Shown here piece after piece: positions 25,345-34,182 of a stretch of 36,954 nucleotides of DNA. Under the pieces are notes generated by a model. The model worked only from the letters and a program-made list of their open reading frames with translations, had not been told where the DNA came from and did not search any database. Origin of the DNA: an uncultured Schlesneria sp. (GTDB lineage: Bacteria; Planctomycetota; Planctomycetia; Planctomycetales; Planctomycetaceae); NCBI GenBank assembly GCA_903899985.1, contig CAIULL010000241.1, positions 1 to 36,954 of the forward strand, read 5' to 3'. Position numbers and translations under genes: made by a program. Within the stretch, counting starts at the first letter, position 1. Every line of letters starts with the position of its first letter.

Positions 25345-26766
25345 ATGATCAGCTTGCAATCCTCGGGAGTGTCATTGTGCGATGGAATTTCGCGTCGGGA
25401 GCTGATCCGAATCGGTGGGCTTGGTGTTTGTGGATTGTCACTGAGCCAGCTTTTGAAACTTCAATCGGTCCGTGCCGTTGAGGCGTCCCGTAACGCCGTC
25501 ATCAGGCCATCCACCGGTAAGGCGAAATCGTGCATCGTCCTGTTTCTGATGGGGGGGCCTCCTCAACATTCGACGTGGGACCCAAAGCCTGACGCACCGA
25601 GCCAAGTGCGTGGCCAGATCGGTTCTATCGCCACCGCGATTCCCACCGTTCGCTTTAGCGAACTGATGCCCAAACTGGCATTGCGAGCCGACAAGTTGTC
25701 CGTTTTGCGGGCGGTTTCGACCAACGATAACGCTCATTCATCGAGCGGTTACTACATGCTGACCGGTCGACCGCATGCGCCGATGAACTCCGAAAACGCC
25801 AATCCGGGACCGCCGAACGATTGGCCGAATTGGGGTGCAGTCCTTCAGCGACTGTCACCCCCTGCCAGAGATCTTCCAACATCGGTTCGTTTGCCTCATC
25901 ATATTTTCAATACCGACGGTTCGATCTGGCCGGGTCAGGATGGTGGGATGCTTGGCCACGTTGCGGACCCCTGGCTGTTTCGATGTGCTCCCGCTTCACC
26001 GGATTACCGCATCACCGAGTTTCAGTTACCGAGCGATGTTTCGCTGGAAAGACTTTCCGTTCGACGTGACCTTGTTCGAGCAATCGATCGTCAACAAAGA
26101 ACGGCCTCCGACCCTGGTTCACCCAAGGTTTTTGATGATCAGCAGCAGCGAGCGTATAGCATCCTGGCGTCGGCTGCGTCCCGTGGAGCATTCGATCTGT
26201 CCGCAGAACGACCCGAAACACGAAGCCGTTATGGCTTCAGTCAGTTTGGTCAAAGCTGCTTATTGGCTCGACGTTTGATTGAAGCGAAGGTCCAACTCGT
26301 CCAGGTCAACTGGTATCGTGGCCCCGATGAGCCGACGGACAAGCCCTGCTGGGACTCGCACGCTGACGAGACGAACCGATTGAAGAACGTGCTTGTTCCG
26401 CCGACCGACGATGCTCTTTCAGCCTTGCTGGACGACCTGAGCGACCGTGGCTTATTGGACGAAACGCTTGTTGTCTGCATGTCTGAATTCGGTCGAACAC
26501 CGAAAATGAATGGCGGAGGAGGTCGTGACCACTGGGGTTCTGTCTTTTCGATTGCGCTCGCAGGGGGTGGGATTAAGGGTGGCGTGGTCCATGGTGCATC
26601 CGATGAAATCGGTGCCTATCCGCGATCAGGCCGCGTAACACCAGAAGACCTGACGGCGACAATCATGCATTGCCTCGGATTCACACCAGATACCGAGTTT
26701 TTTGACGTGCAGGGACGCTCGCATGTGATCAGCCGTGGACAGGTCATTCCGTCGATCCTTTCGTAG
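25345..26766 (+). CDS. DUF1501 protein, second of a tandem pair
   Basis: This 473-aa protein is homologous to the preceding product over its whole length: a twin-arginine pair (arginines 17-18) before a hydrophobic stretch, SCIVLFLMGGPPQHSTWD, CMSEFGRTPKMN (about residue 380) and GRDHWGSV. AAGGAGG just before the ATG is a strong ribosome binding site. It is 21 bases after the first DUF1501 gene and 36 before the sulfatase, so co-transcription is likely. Sequence divergence between the two copies is large, which points to an old duplication or separate recruitment. In the first residues, R-R-E-L replaces the typical R-R-x-F-L, so Tat use is less certain than in its partner. Confidence 0.9.
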   Translation: MISLQSSGVSLCDGISRRELIRIGGLGVCGLSLSQLLKLQSVRAVEASRNAVIRPSTGKAKSCIVLFLMGGPPQHSTWDPKPDAPSQVRGQIGSIATAIPTVRFSELMPKLALRADKLSVLRAVSTNDNAHSSSGYYMLTGRPHAPMNSENANPGPPNDWPNWGAVLQRLSPPARDLPTSVRLPHHIFNTDGSIWPGQDGGMLGHVADPWLFRCAPASPDYRITEFQLPSDVSLERLSVRRDLVRAIDRQQRTASDPGSPKVFDDQQQRAYSILASAASRGAFDLSAERPETRSRYGFSQFGQSCLLARRLIEAKVQLVQVNWYRGPDEPTDKPCWDSHADETNRLKNVLVPPTDDALSALLDDLSDRGLLDETLVVCMSEFGRTPKMNGGGGRDHWGSVFSIALAGGGIKGGVVHGASDEIGAYPRSGRVTPEDLTATIMHCLGFTPDTEFFDVQGRSHVISRGQVIPSILS

Positions 26767-26802
26767 ACTGCCAGACACACTTCACAACGGCGGCTTAGTG
26801 CA

Positions 26803-28317
26803 ATGCTTCGATATCAACATTTATTTTTCGTGATGTGCTGCTTACTTGGTGGATTGCTCGCTGAGTTAACCGCAGAAGATATCGCCAACCCCTCTCATCC
26901 CGCTAAGCCAAATGTGTTGTTCATTGCCATCGATGATCAAAACGACTGGATCGGTGCCTTCGGAGGCCATCCGTTAGCACAGACGCCACAGATTGATCGG
27001 CTTGCCAAACGAGGTACTGCCTTTCTGAACGCCCATTGTCAGGCACCGCTTTGTTGTCCATCGCGGACCAGCTTGCTCCTGGGGGTCAGGCCGACCACCA
27101 CCGGCGTTTATGGACTGTCTCCTTCGTTCCGTTCGCTCGAGCATTGGAAAGACCGAGTCGCTTTGCCGCAGCACTTTAAGGCGAACGGCTATCGAACCCT
27201 GACCGCAGGCAAGATCTACCACGGAGACGTTGGCGGACCTCAACAACGAGAACGGGAGTTCGATGTCTGGGGTCCAGCCAGCACGGTTGGAGCCCTCCCT
27301 CAGAAGAAGTTGATCGGACCGACACCGATGGGAAATCATCCCTTTATGGACTGGGGCCTCTTCCCTCACAAGGATGAAGATAAAGGTGATTTTCAGATCG
27401 CCAGCTGGGCGATCGATCAAATCAAGTCCGCACCGAAGAACAAACCGTTCTTTCTGGCAACCGGTTTCTTCCTGCCACACGTGCCTTGCTATGCCACTCA
27501 AAAATGGTTTGACCTCTATCCCGATGATGACAGCGTCCTTCCTCGAGTAAAAGAGGATGATCGCAACGATACACCTCGCTTTTCCTGGTATTTGCACTGG
27601 AACCTTCCTGAACCGCGGTTGAAGTGGGTCATCGAGAACAATCAATGGAGGAACCTGGTCCGGTCGTACCTGGCTTGCACCAGTTTTGTGGATTCGCAGA
27701 TCGGTCGATTGCTCGATGCCCTGGATGATGCGGGACTTTCCGAGAACACGATCGTCGTCTTGTGGGGCGACCACGGTTGGCATCTGGGCGAAAAAGGAAT
27801 CACCGGCAAAAACTCGCTCTGGGAACGAAGTACTCGCGTTCCGTTAGTCATCGCCGGTCCCGGTGTATGCCCAGGCGGCCGCTGCCATCAACCCGCAGAA
27901 TTACTTGATCTCTACCCAACCTTGATCGATCTATGCGGGCTGACCCGCCGCGCCGATTTGGAAGGGCTCAGCCTGGCTCCTCAACTGATCGATGCCACGA
28001 CCAGACGAGATCGCCCCGCAATCACCTCCCACAATCAGGGCAATCACGCAATTCGCAGTGAACGCTGGAGATACATCCGATACGCTGACGACAGTGAAGA
28101 ACTCTATGACATGGAACGTGACCCTCATGAATGGGAGAATGTTGCCGCAAAGCCCGAACACGCGTCCTTGATTGCTGCTCACCGACAATGGCTTCCCAAG
28201 CCAGATTCGCCATTAGCGGCAAACAGCGCCCATCGCATTCTGACTTACGACAAGTCAACCGACGAAGCGATCTGGGAAGGCAAGACAATTCATCGAAATG
28301 ATCCGATCCCTCAATAG
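26803..28317 (+). CDS. Exported type I sulfatase (iduronate-2-sulfatase-like)
   Basis: This 504-aa protein has a signal peptide (about residues 1-24). PNVLFIAIDDQNDW carries the metal-binding pair D44-D45. CCPSR at 84-88 is the C-x-P-S-R sulfatase signature, so Cys 84 should become formylglycine. VVLWGDHGWHLGEKG supplies the second metal/His site, and KNSLWERSTRVPL follows as in the iduronate-2-sulfatase group. It would remove sulfate esters from a carbohydrate outside the cytoplasm; the exact substrate is unknown. No formylglycine-generating enzyme gene lies in the window. It is the third gene of the operon with the DUF1501 pair, 36 bases downstream of the second. Confidence 0.92.
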   Translation: MLRYQHLFFVMCCLLGGLLAELTAEDIANPSHPAKPNVLFIAIDDQNDWIGAFGGHPLAQTPQIDRLAKRGTAFLNAHCQAPLCCPSRTSLLLGVRPTTTGVYGLSPSFRSLEHWKDRVALPQHFKANGYRTLTAGKIYHGDVGGPQQREREFDVWGPASTVGALPQKKLIGPTPMGNHPFMDWGLFPHKDEDKGDFQIASWAIDQIKSAPKNKPFFLATGFFLPHVPCYATQKWFDLYPDDDSVLPRVKEDDRNDTPRFSWYLHWNLPEPRLKWVIENNQWRNLVRSYLACTSFVDSQIGRLLDALDDAGLSENTIVVLWGDHGWHLGEKGITGKNSLWERSTRVPLVIAGPGVCPGGRCHQPAELLDLYPTLIDLCGLTRRADLEGLSLAPQLIDATTRRDRPAITSHNQGNHAIRSERWRYIRYADDSEELYDMERDPHEWENVAAKPEHASLIAAHRQWLPKPDSPLAANSAHRILTYDKSTDEAIWEGKTIHRNDPIPQ

Positions 28318-28442
28318 CCCGTTTCGAACTTTGATGGATCGTGATGAATCGTTTGAGATTCAATTTGCCTCCTTGTAGCATGCGCCTCTTCCATCCCCCA
28401 AACAATGATTCACTCGCCTTAAACGCCCTGAAGGAAAACATC

Positions 28443-28823
28443 ATGGGATTCATCGACATCTCTCAGTTTCAGCACATCGAGCCAGTACCCGGATGCCGTA
28501 TGCGAACTCCCTTCGGCAAGAACATGATGCTTTCCTACCTGGAAATGGACGATGGAGCCGAAGTCCCGCTCCATTCCCATCCACACGAACAGGGTGGCAT
28601 GTTAATCAAGGGAACTCTGCAACTGACCATCGGCGATGAAACACGCTTGTGCCAGCCGGGTGCCATGTTCCTGATTCCCCCTCATGTGAAACACCGAGCC
28701 GTCGCCGTCGGCGGACCTTGCGTCGTACTGGATGTCTTCAGCCCCGTTCGTGAAGACTATGCGGAACTGACAAATCGCTACATTCCACCAGTCGGCCAGC
28801 CTGATCAAATGCCATCGTCATAA
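28443..28823 (+). CDS. Small cupin-domain protein
   Basis: This is a 126-aa single-domain cupin. ATG 28443 is chosen over an upstream frame opening at 28341 because AAGGAAAA lies just before it and the cupin begins there. Motif 1 is HSHPHEQGG (H44, H46, and E49 or Q50 as likely metal ligands) and motif 2 is P-P-H-V-K-H (H84). The protein lacks a signal and should be cytoplasmic. Such stand-alone cupins can bind metals and act on small ligands or sense sugars. It is 125 bases after the sulfatase stop, so it may be the last gene of that operon. It ends 6 bases from the convergent FtsK-like gene. The substrate is unknown. Confidence 0.85.
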   Translation: MGFIDISQFQHIEPVPGCRMRTPFGKNMMLSYLEMDDGAEVPLHSHPHEQGGMLIKGTLQLTIGDETRLCQPGAMFLIPPHVKHRAVAVGGPCVVLDVFSPVREDYAELTNRYIPPVGQPDQMPSS

Positions 28824-28829
28824 ACAGAG

Positions 28830-31800
28830 TCACTCAATCGTCAGCTCATCAATACTCGGTAAATCGGCAGTGCTGGCAGGAAGCGAAGGCTCGATTGCGA
28901 GGTTCGTCGGATTCGTAACAATCACTTTGGGAACAGCGGGTAATGCCCCGCTACCCGGCATGATTGTGGACGTCACAACCTTAGCCCCTGCCGAGGCCAA
29001 CTGGCTCAGCCAACCTGAGGTTGGTGGTGAAAACGGACGGAATTTTTCGAGTGTTCCCGTGTCGCCACGATAAAGCAACGCTCTGTTTTCACCCAGTCGA
29101 CCGGCCAGTGGGCTGTCGACAAGACTCGACGAATCGTTGGCATTCATCGCAAACAAGACCCGATGTTCAAACTGGTTCATCTGATCGCGAGCGAGCCAGC
29201 GTTGTGCGGTCTGATAACTATCAACCCAGGCAAACGTAAAGATCCCCACGGCAGGGCCCTCACGTAAAATCTCGCTAAAGAGTTTTGCCGTGTTGGCACC
29301 CTTATCACCTCCACTGCTGAATCCAAAGTCATCTTCCGATTTTCTGAGATCTCGAAACCGGGCGAGATCATAAATGTAAAGGAATACAGGGGGCCCTGGC
29401 TCATCGGCTCGTCGGTGCAGTTCTGCAATGATCTCGTTGATCGCACTCGCCGTCTCTTTGGGCGACATCACCTTGATCACTCCAACGGTATCGTCTTGAC
29501 CATCAAACGTCGGTGGTCCTGCCGGCTTCCAGACGGTCGCTAGCTGCTGCCAGCTCTGCGCGGATTCACTACTCGGCAGGCTACCATCGAGCACATAAAT
29601 CGTGCTGGAATTCGTACCCGTCGTCACCGCTTGTGCCCCAAGCGCCAAGGCACTTGTTGCCATGACACCCAATGCCGCCTTGTCGTCGCGGCCCACGATC
29701 AGAACGTTATTTCCCTCCCGTAAGCCGAAGCTCAGTTCCAGTGGCCCGCCTAATGAGACCGAATCACCCAGCCAGCAAGTCCACGGTGAATCAATCGTCG
29801 AACGACCTTCGCCTGACACGTGTTGAACGGCTTGCTTGCTCCTGGCAACGACCCGCTGCAGCCGACGATTCGTTGTCGGGTCGGCAGGAATATTTCCTTC
29901 AAACACCAGTGGTGGAACGAGCGACATCTTTTGAATGTCGTCCGTACAACGTCCTCGGTGACCTTGTCCAGACGCTTCGTCCCGGATGGCCTTTAAATAG
30001 CTCGCCCGTTCGTCTTCCCCCAGCCAGACGACCTGGAAGGGATGATTCCCTTCAATCAGTCCGTTGGCATCGTTGTAGATCGCTTCGCCCGGTCGAGTCA
30101 GCAGTCGCGCAGCCGTGTTCTCTTCACTCAGAATTAAATGGGCGTCCGTTTCACTGCATTGCAAGGCAATTCGCACAGCAACTTGACCGAGCGTACTTCG
30201 AGCCAGCGAATACGCTCCCGCCAGCGTTTGTGAACCAAGCATGATATGCACACCGAAGGCACGCCCTTGCCGAATCAGACGGTCCAGCAACAGCGAAGCC
30301 TGCTGCGACAGGGCATCGTCTTCAATGAAAAATTCTTGAAATTCGTCAACCAGTAATAACGTTCTTGGCATCACGACATCGGGCCGGGCATCGCGGAAAC
30401 CCGCAATATCCTGCACACCCGCTTCGCGGAAAAGTTCGCCTCGATCACGCAGCAGTGCGTCCAGTCGCTCGAGAACGCTCACTCCAAATTCCCGATCACT
30501 TTCAATCGCAATCACACGAGCATGAGGCAGCCTCTGTTCGGCATAGACCTTGAATTCAACTCCTTTCTTAAAGTCGATCAGATAAAATTCGACTTCAGCC
30601 GGACTGTAGTAAAGCGCCAAGTTCGTAATTAATGCATGCAGCAGGGTCGACTTACCAGAACCCGTCTTACCGGCGACAAGCACATGCTGAGAAGTCCCTT
30701 TGCCCAGCCGAAGACTTTGTAACTTGGTGGCGCCGGCTCGACCCACCGGGACGTCGATCCCTTTGCGGCTGTCGCTCGCCCAGAACTGATCCGCATTCGG
30801 TGCCACCCGTTCAAAGGGAACTTCGACACGGCGAACGTCTCGAGCGTGCTGTCCCGCCAGCCGGACAATGTGACCGAAGTCCTCGGCCGGTGGTGGAGCA
30901 TCCAGCGCTAAAGGCCACGCTCCCAGATCAGGGTCGTTCAGATGGAAACCGTCCTCAGTCCACTGCAGGACCGTTGCATGCTTCTCCAGATCCGCCAGGG
31001 AAAATCCACGAGGCAGCTCTTGTGATTTATCGACACTCATCATCAGATACACGCCGCATCGGCTTCCTCCATCGGCAATGCTGACGAGCCTTCGTAGTGC
31101 AATGTCGGTAAAGTTGACGGGAAAATTCGCGATCACCAGGACACGGTAGGGTTCGGCCACCTCCCCCGCGAAATGGTTATATTCGTCGATCGTGGCAAAT
31201 TCGTTCCGCAGATAAGTCTGCAGCACGGTTTCCATATGCTCTGTCAGATCAGCCAGTCGCTTTTCGATATGGGCGGGTTCGGTCCAGATCCGGCTCGATA
31301 CGAGTAGCTCGTCGTAATCGGCCAGATGCATGAACGCCGCAAAATTGGCCCCCAGACCAACAGGATCGAGGATTGTAAAACGGACCTTACCCGGGGGGAG
31401 CGATGTCAAGAATCGCAGCATCGTCGACTGCAGCGTCCTGATGGCAGCGTCCCGTCCATGACCCGTCGCCTTAAGCACCAATGACGGACGTTCCTGTAAT
31501 GGCAATAACACCGGGACATCGAATCGCTGGCGATCGGCTTTGAGCCGTGGGTTGGCTGAAAGCCCCCCTTCAACCATGTCGAGATCTGCTTCGATGCGAC
31601 CGAGACTCAGGACCGGTGGCGAGATCTCGGGGTACGGCCGCTTGTCACCAGCCACGATGTCCCACGTCGGGCAGATTTCATTCGCCGCGGCACATAACGA
31701 ATCGCTCAATTTGCCGAAATTCAAAAGATCCGTTTGCCACGCGCGAATCAGTTCGATCCAGGTCTGCTGATAACGCTGCCGGCTGCCAGCCATCCGGGCG

Positions 31801-33074
31801 TCAAATTCTGTCTGCAATTTCTGGAAATCAGACTCGCGCCGGAAGACCATATCTTGTGAGTCGACCTCATATTTCTTTTCAATCGCCGCACGCTGACTTG
31901 TTCGCTGCATCTCGACTTCATTCAGCCGCGCGGGAAATGTCGCATGAGCCCTTTGTAACGTTGTGGTGTAGATTCGTTCCGCTTCGGCCGTGCGTGCCCG
32001 GTGCTTCGACTCGGCACCCGCCAGGGCGGAGTCACGTCGCTTCACTCGCTGCTCATGCAGGTGCGAGCATTCTGCCTCAAGCATGTTCAGTTCGGTCTTC
32101 GATGTTTTGTCCCAAACCGAAAAAGCGAATTGAGCATTCACTCGCTGTTGAACCAGTTCATCATAATCGGGCAATGTCCGGTGCGATGCGTACAGATGCA
32201 CGAAAAACATGGACAAGAGACTGACCGCTGCCGAAACACCTGCAGCGATGAGCAACCAGTCACGATCCGTTGATTTTAACTTGAGCTGCAAAAGAGCCGG
32301 ATTCACAAGCCCCCAAATCAGTCCGAATAACCCTGCCGTGATCATCAGAAAAAGAAGCAGCGGAACGATTCCGATAAACAGCCGGGGAAGAATGCGACCG
32401 ACAATCCGTCTCTTCAACGGTTCTCCAGCGCTGATTGCTGCAAGACAAGCCGATTTCATCGCATCGGGATTCGAACGCGTGATTGTCGGCTCAACGTCCG
32501 ACGGTTCGCTCCACATATGACTCCGCTGAAGAAACGAGACCGCCTTTTCATAGTCCGAATCGAGACTCTGAATGCCTGTTTTCAGCTCGATTTCGGCAGC
32601 GCTCACCGCCGATTCCGCCAGTTGTAATCGCTGAAGCGGGCTTCCGTCAGAATCGTCGTCAAGCAACGATGAAACCAGCCACTTCGCTTCGTCACGCTCC
32701 TTTTCCGCTGAAGCATTCTCGGCTTTGTAACGTTCTTCCGTTCCCGAAAGAATGTCCCGATACTCCGACTGGATCGCTGCCGATCTGGCCTGGGAAAGCC
32801 GATCGATGTCTGCCAGTTGCGTTTCGCGGTTCTGGTCCAATTCGACCCGCTCCGCGTCGTAATTCTCCGTCAAAAGCTGAAACACGCTGTGATATTGCTG
32901 CTGCTCGGCGGCAACCTCGGTCGCGTGCCTCGATTCAATTTCCTGTTCAGCGGCGCTTCGCAGGCTGACTCGTTCGAGCAGCGTCTGAAGAAGTTGCCGT
33001 TCAGTGGCCAGAGTCAATTGGTCAGACAAGATAGTAGGCCCGAATTGTGATCCACTGGGAAGATCGTGCTGCAT
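28830..33074 (-). CDS. Giant FtsK/EccC-like ATPase with three P-loop-type domains
   Basis: The protein is 1414 aa from ATG 33074, preferred over TTG 33128 because GGGACGAGAAA precedes it. Residues 1-190 and about 300-430 are charged coiled coils flanking two membrane helices (about 226-255 and 271-295). Three tandem domains of the FtsK/SpoIIIE type follow. The first (about 530-740) lacks Walker A. The second has GKTGSGKST (about 800-808) and Walker B TLLLVDEFQEFF (about 905-917). The third (about 1085-1400) again has a degenerate P-loop (NVLIVGRDDKAA). This order resembles EccC/EssC of type VII secretion, which also has membrane helices and several ATPase domains. No WXG100 substrate or other Ecc gene is near. 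It may drive export of unknown cargo, or move DNA. Its gene ends 6 bases from the cupin gene and stands alone. Confidence 0.88.
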   Translation of the reverse strand: MQHDLPSGSQFGPTILSDQLTLATERQLLQTLLERVSLRSAAEQEIESRHATEVAAEQQQYHSVFQLLTENYDAERVELDQNRETQLADIDRLSQARSAAIQSEYRDILSGTEERYKAENASAEKERDEAKWLVSSLLDDDSDGSPLQRLQLAESAVSAAEIELKTGIQSLDSDYEKAVSFLQRSHMWSEPSDVEPTITRSNPDAMKSACLAAISAGEPLKRRIVGRILPRLFIGIVPLLLFLMITAGLFGLIWGLVNPALLQLKLKSTDRDWLLIAAGVSAAVSLLSMFFVHLYASHRTLPDYDELVQQRVNAQFAFSVWDKTSKTELNMLEAECSHLHEQRVKRRDSALAGAESKHRARTAEAERIYTTTLQRAHATFPARLNEVEMQRTSQRAAIEKKYEVDSQDMVFRRESDFQKLQTEFDARMAGSRQRYQQTWIELIRAWQTDLLNFGKLSDSLCAAANEICPTWDIVAGDKRPYPEISPPVLSLGRIEADLDMVEGGLSANPRLKADRQRFDVPVLLPLQERPSLVLKATGHGRDAAIRTLQSTMLRFLTSLPPGKVRFTILDPVGLGANFAAFMHLADYDELLVSSRIWTEPAHIEKRLADLTEHMETVLQTYLRNEFATIDEYNHFAGEVAEPYRVLVIANFPVNFTDIALRRLVSIADGGSRCGVYLMMSVDKSQELPRGFSLADLEKHATVLQWTEDGFHLNDPDLGAWPLALDAPPPAEDFGHIVRLAGQHARDVRRVEVPFERVAPNADQFWASDSRKGIDVPVGRAGATKLQSLRLGKGTSQHVLVAGKTGSGKSTLLHALITNLALYYSPAEVEFYLIDFKKGVEFKVYAEQRLPHARVIAIESDREFGVSVLERLDALLRDRGELFREAGVQDIAGFRDARPDVVMPRTLLLVDEFQEFFIEDDALSQQASLLLDRLIRQGRAFGVHIMLGSQTLAGAYSLARSTLGQVAVRIALQCSETDAHLILSEENTAARLLTRPGEAIYNDANGLIEGNHPFQVVWLGEDERASYLKAIRDEASGQGHRGRCTDDIQKMSLVPPLVFEGNIPADPTTNRRLQRVVARSKQAVQHVSGEGRSTIDSPWTCWLGDSVSLGGPLELSFGLREGNNVLIVGRDDKAALGVMATSALALGAQAVTTGTNSSTIYVLDGSLPSSESAQSWQQLATVWKPAGPPTFDGQDDTVGVIKVMSPKETASAINEIIAELHRRADEPGPPVFLYIYDLARFRDLRKSEDDFGFSSGGDKGANTAKLFSEILREGPAVGIFTFAWVDSYQTAQRWLARDQMNQFEHRVLFAMNANDSSSLVDSPLAGRLGENRALLYRGDTGTLEKFRPFSPPTSGWLSQLASAGAKVVTSTIMPGSGALPAVPKVIVTNPTNLAIEPSLPASTADLPSIDELTIE

Positions 33075-33338
33075 GATTTCTCGTCCCAGTCGACACCCAA
33101 CAAAGAGCGCCCAGGCGAGCCAGGTCAAATCGGCTTTTGAATCTGATAACCAGCGTCGTCAGGACGCCACTCATCCGATTCAAAAACCGAGATCACCCGA
33201 CTCGCAATTATAGTTCAATTCGCTCACGGAAATGAATTGTAGCTGCACTGCGATCAGGAATCGTTACAAGGTTCGATCCGTCCGATTCACTTTGAAGAAC
33301 CACAACTCCGTCTTTAAGTCTGATAATTCATCACGTCA

Positions 33339-34094
33339 TTAATCAACTGCTGGACGCCGTGGCCGTCCGGATTGACCCGGTGGCCCGCCTGGCCCGCCGT
33401 CACGCCCGCGATTCCCACCTGGCCCACCCGGTCCACCTGGCCCACCCGGCGGAGGCCCAAACCCTTCCGGACCACCCGGACCACCTGGGCCACGGTTCTT
33501 CATCTCTTCCAACTGCTGCTTCTGATCGGCTGTCAAAATCTTTGCCAGACGCTTGTCGACGTCTTTTTGCAACGCCGCAAGGGATGCCTTCTGTTCTCTC
33601 GAAAGATTCAACATCTCCTGAACACGACCGGGCAAGACCTGGCCAATCGGCGGAGGTCCACCCATACCTGGGCCTCCCGGACCTCCTGGGCCTCCGGGTC
33701 CACCGGGACCGCGGCCCTCAGGTCCGCCTGGCCCACCCCCTTCAGGCCCCCGCCCACCGGGACCTCCCTGGCCAAGATTGGCCGATTCTTTGTCAAACGC
33801 GGCCTTTAATTCTTCCTTGGTGACAACGCCGTCTTTATTGGTGTCAGCCCGATCAAATAAGGCCAATAACCTCGGGTCCGTCATCTCGTCCTTGGAAAGC
33901 TGCCCGTCCTGATTCGCATCGAGTGTCATCATTCGATTAATAAATCCAGTCGCGTCAACTGGTCGACCTCCACCTCCAGGGCCGCCACCGGGTCCGCCGT
34001 CGGGTCGACCCGGTGGCTGAGCGACCGCAGACGCCACCACCATTAACGCGCCGCCAATCGTCGCAAATGTCGTCAATCCCACTAAAATTTTCAT
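33339..34094 (-). CDS. Exported EF-hand protein with Gly/Pro-rich tracts
   Basis: The protein is 251 aa from ATG 34094, chosen because AGGAAATTGAC precedes it and the signal peptide (1-25, ending A-V-A-Q) starts there. Two EF-hand loops follow: D59, N61, D63, Q65, S67, E70 and D84, N86, D88, V90, T92, E95, all ligand positions filled except the seventh of the second, where the main chain normally contributes. Gly/Pro-rich tracts of GGPGGPG type flank and split the protein (about 30-50, 105-155 and 200-245). A helical segment between them (QEMLNLSREQKASLAALQKD) resembles the sensor helices of Spy/CpxP-like proteins. It probably binds calcium outside the cytoplasm; a matrix or chaperone role is inferred. 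Confidence 0.82.
   Translation of the reverse strand: MKILVGLTTFATIGGALMVVASAVAQPPGRPDGGPGGGPGGGGRPVDATGFINRMMTLDANQDGQLSKDEMTDPRLLALFDRADTNKDGVVTKEELKAAFDKESANLGQGGPGGRGPEGGGPGGPEGRGPGGPGGPGGPGGPGMGGPPPIGQVLPGRVQEMLNLSREQKASLAALQKDVDKRLAKILTADQKQQLEEMKNRGPGGPGGPEGFGPPPGGPGGPGGPGGNRGRDGGPGGPPGQSGRPRRPAVD
33404..34015. repeat. Low-complexity Gly/Pro codon repeats inside the EF-hand gene
   Basis: Three blocks of imperfect CCNGG-type nine-base repeats (roughly 33404-33490, 33650-33765 and 33955-34015) encode the Gly/Pro-rich tracts. They are coding repeats, not CRISPR spacers. Slippage here would change tract length between strains without breaking the frame. Confidence 0.55.
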
Positions 34095-34134
34095 GTCAAT
34101 TTCCTGTGATATAAAGTAGTCTGTTTTCGTCCGC

Positions 34135-34157
34135 AAAGTCGGCTTAAAGCCGACTTT
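34135..34157 (-). terminator. Perfect 10-bp hairpin after the dioxygenase gene
   Basis: AAAGTCGGCT (34135-34144) and AGCCGACTTT (34148-34157) pair perfectly around a 3-base loop. It lies 26 bases beyond the leftward dioxygenase stop and before the EF-hand gene, so it likely ends or attenuates that transcript. Only a short T-run follows, so it is not a textbook terminator. Confidence 0.5.
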
Positions 34158-34182
34158 CGTATCGTCGACATTCAGCCGAAGT

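Noticed and set aside
26974-27783. 269-codon frame antisense to the sulfatase gene
   Set aside because: The sulfatase signature and metal sites are on the other strand; long antisense frames are common at this base composition.
33404-34015. Short regular repeats considered as a CRISPR array or tandem satellite
   Set aside because: The repeats are in frame, encode Gly/Pro tracts and have no spacers of constant length.
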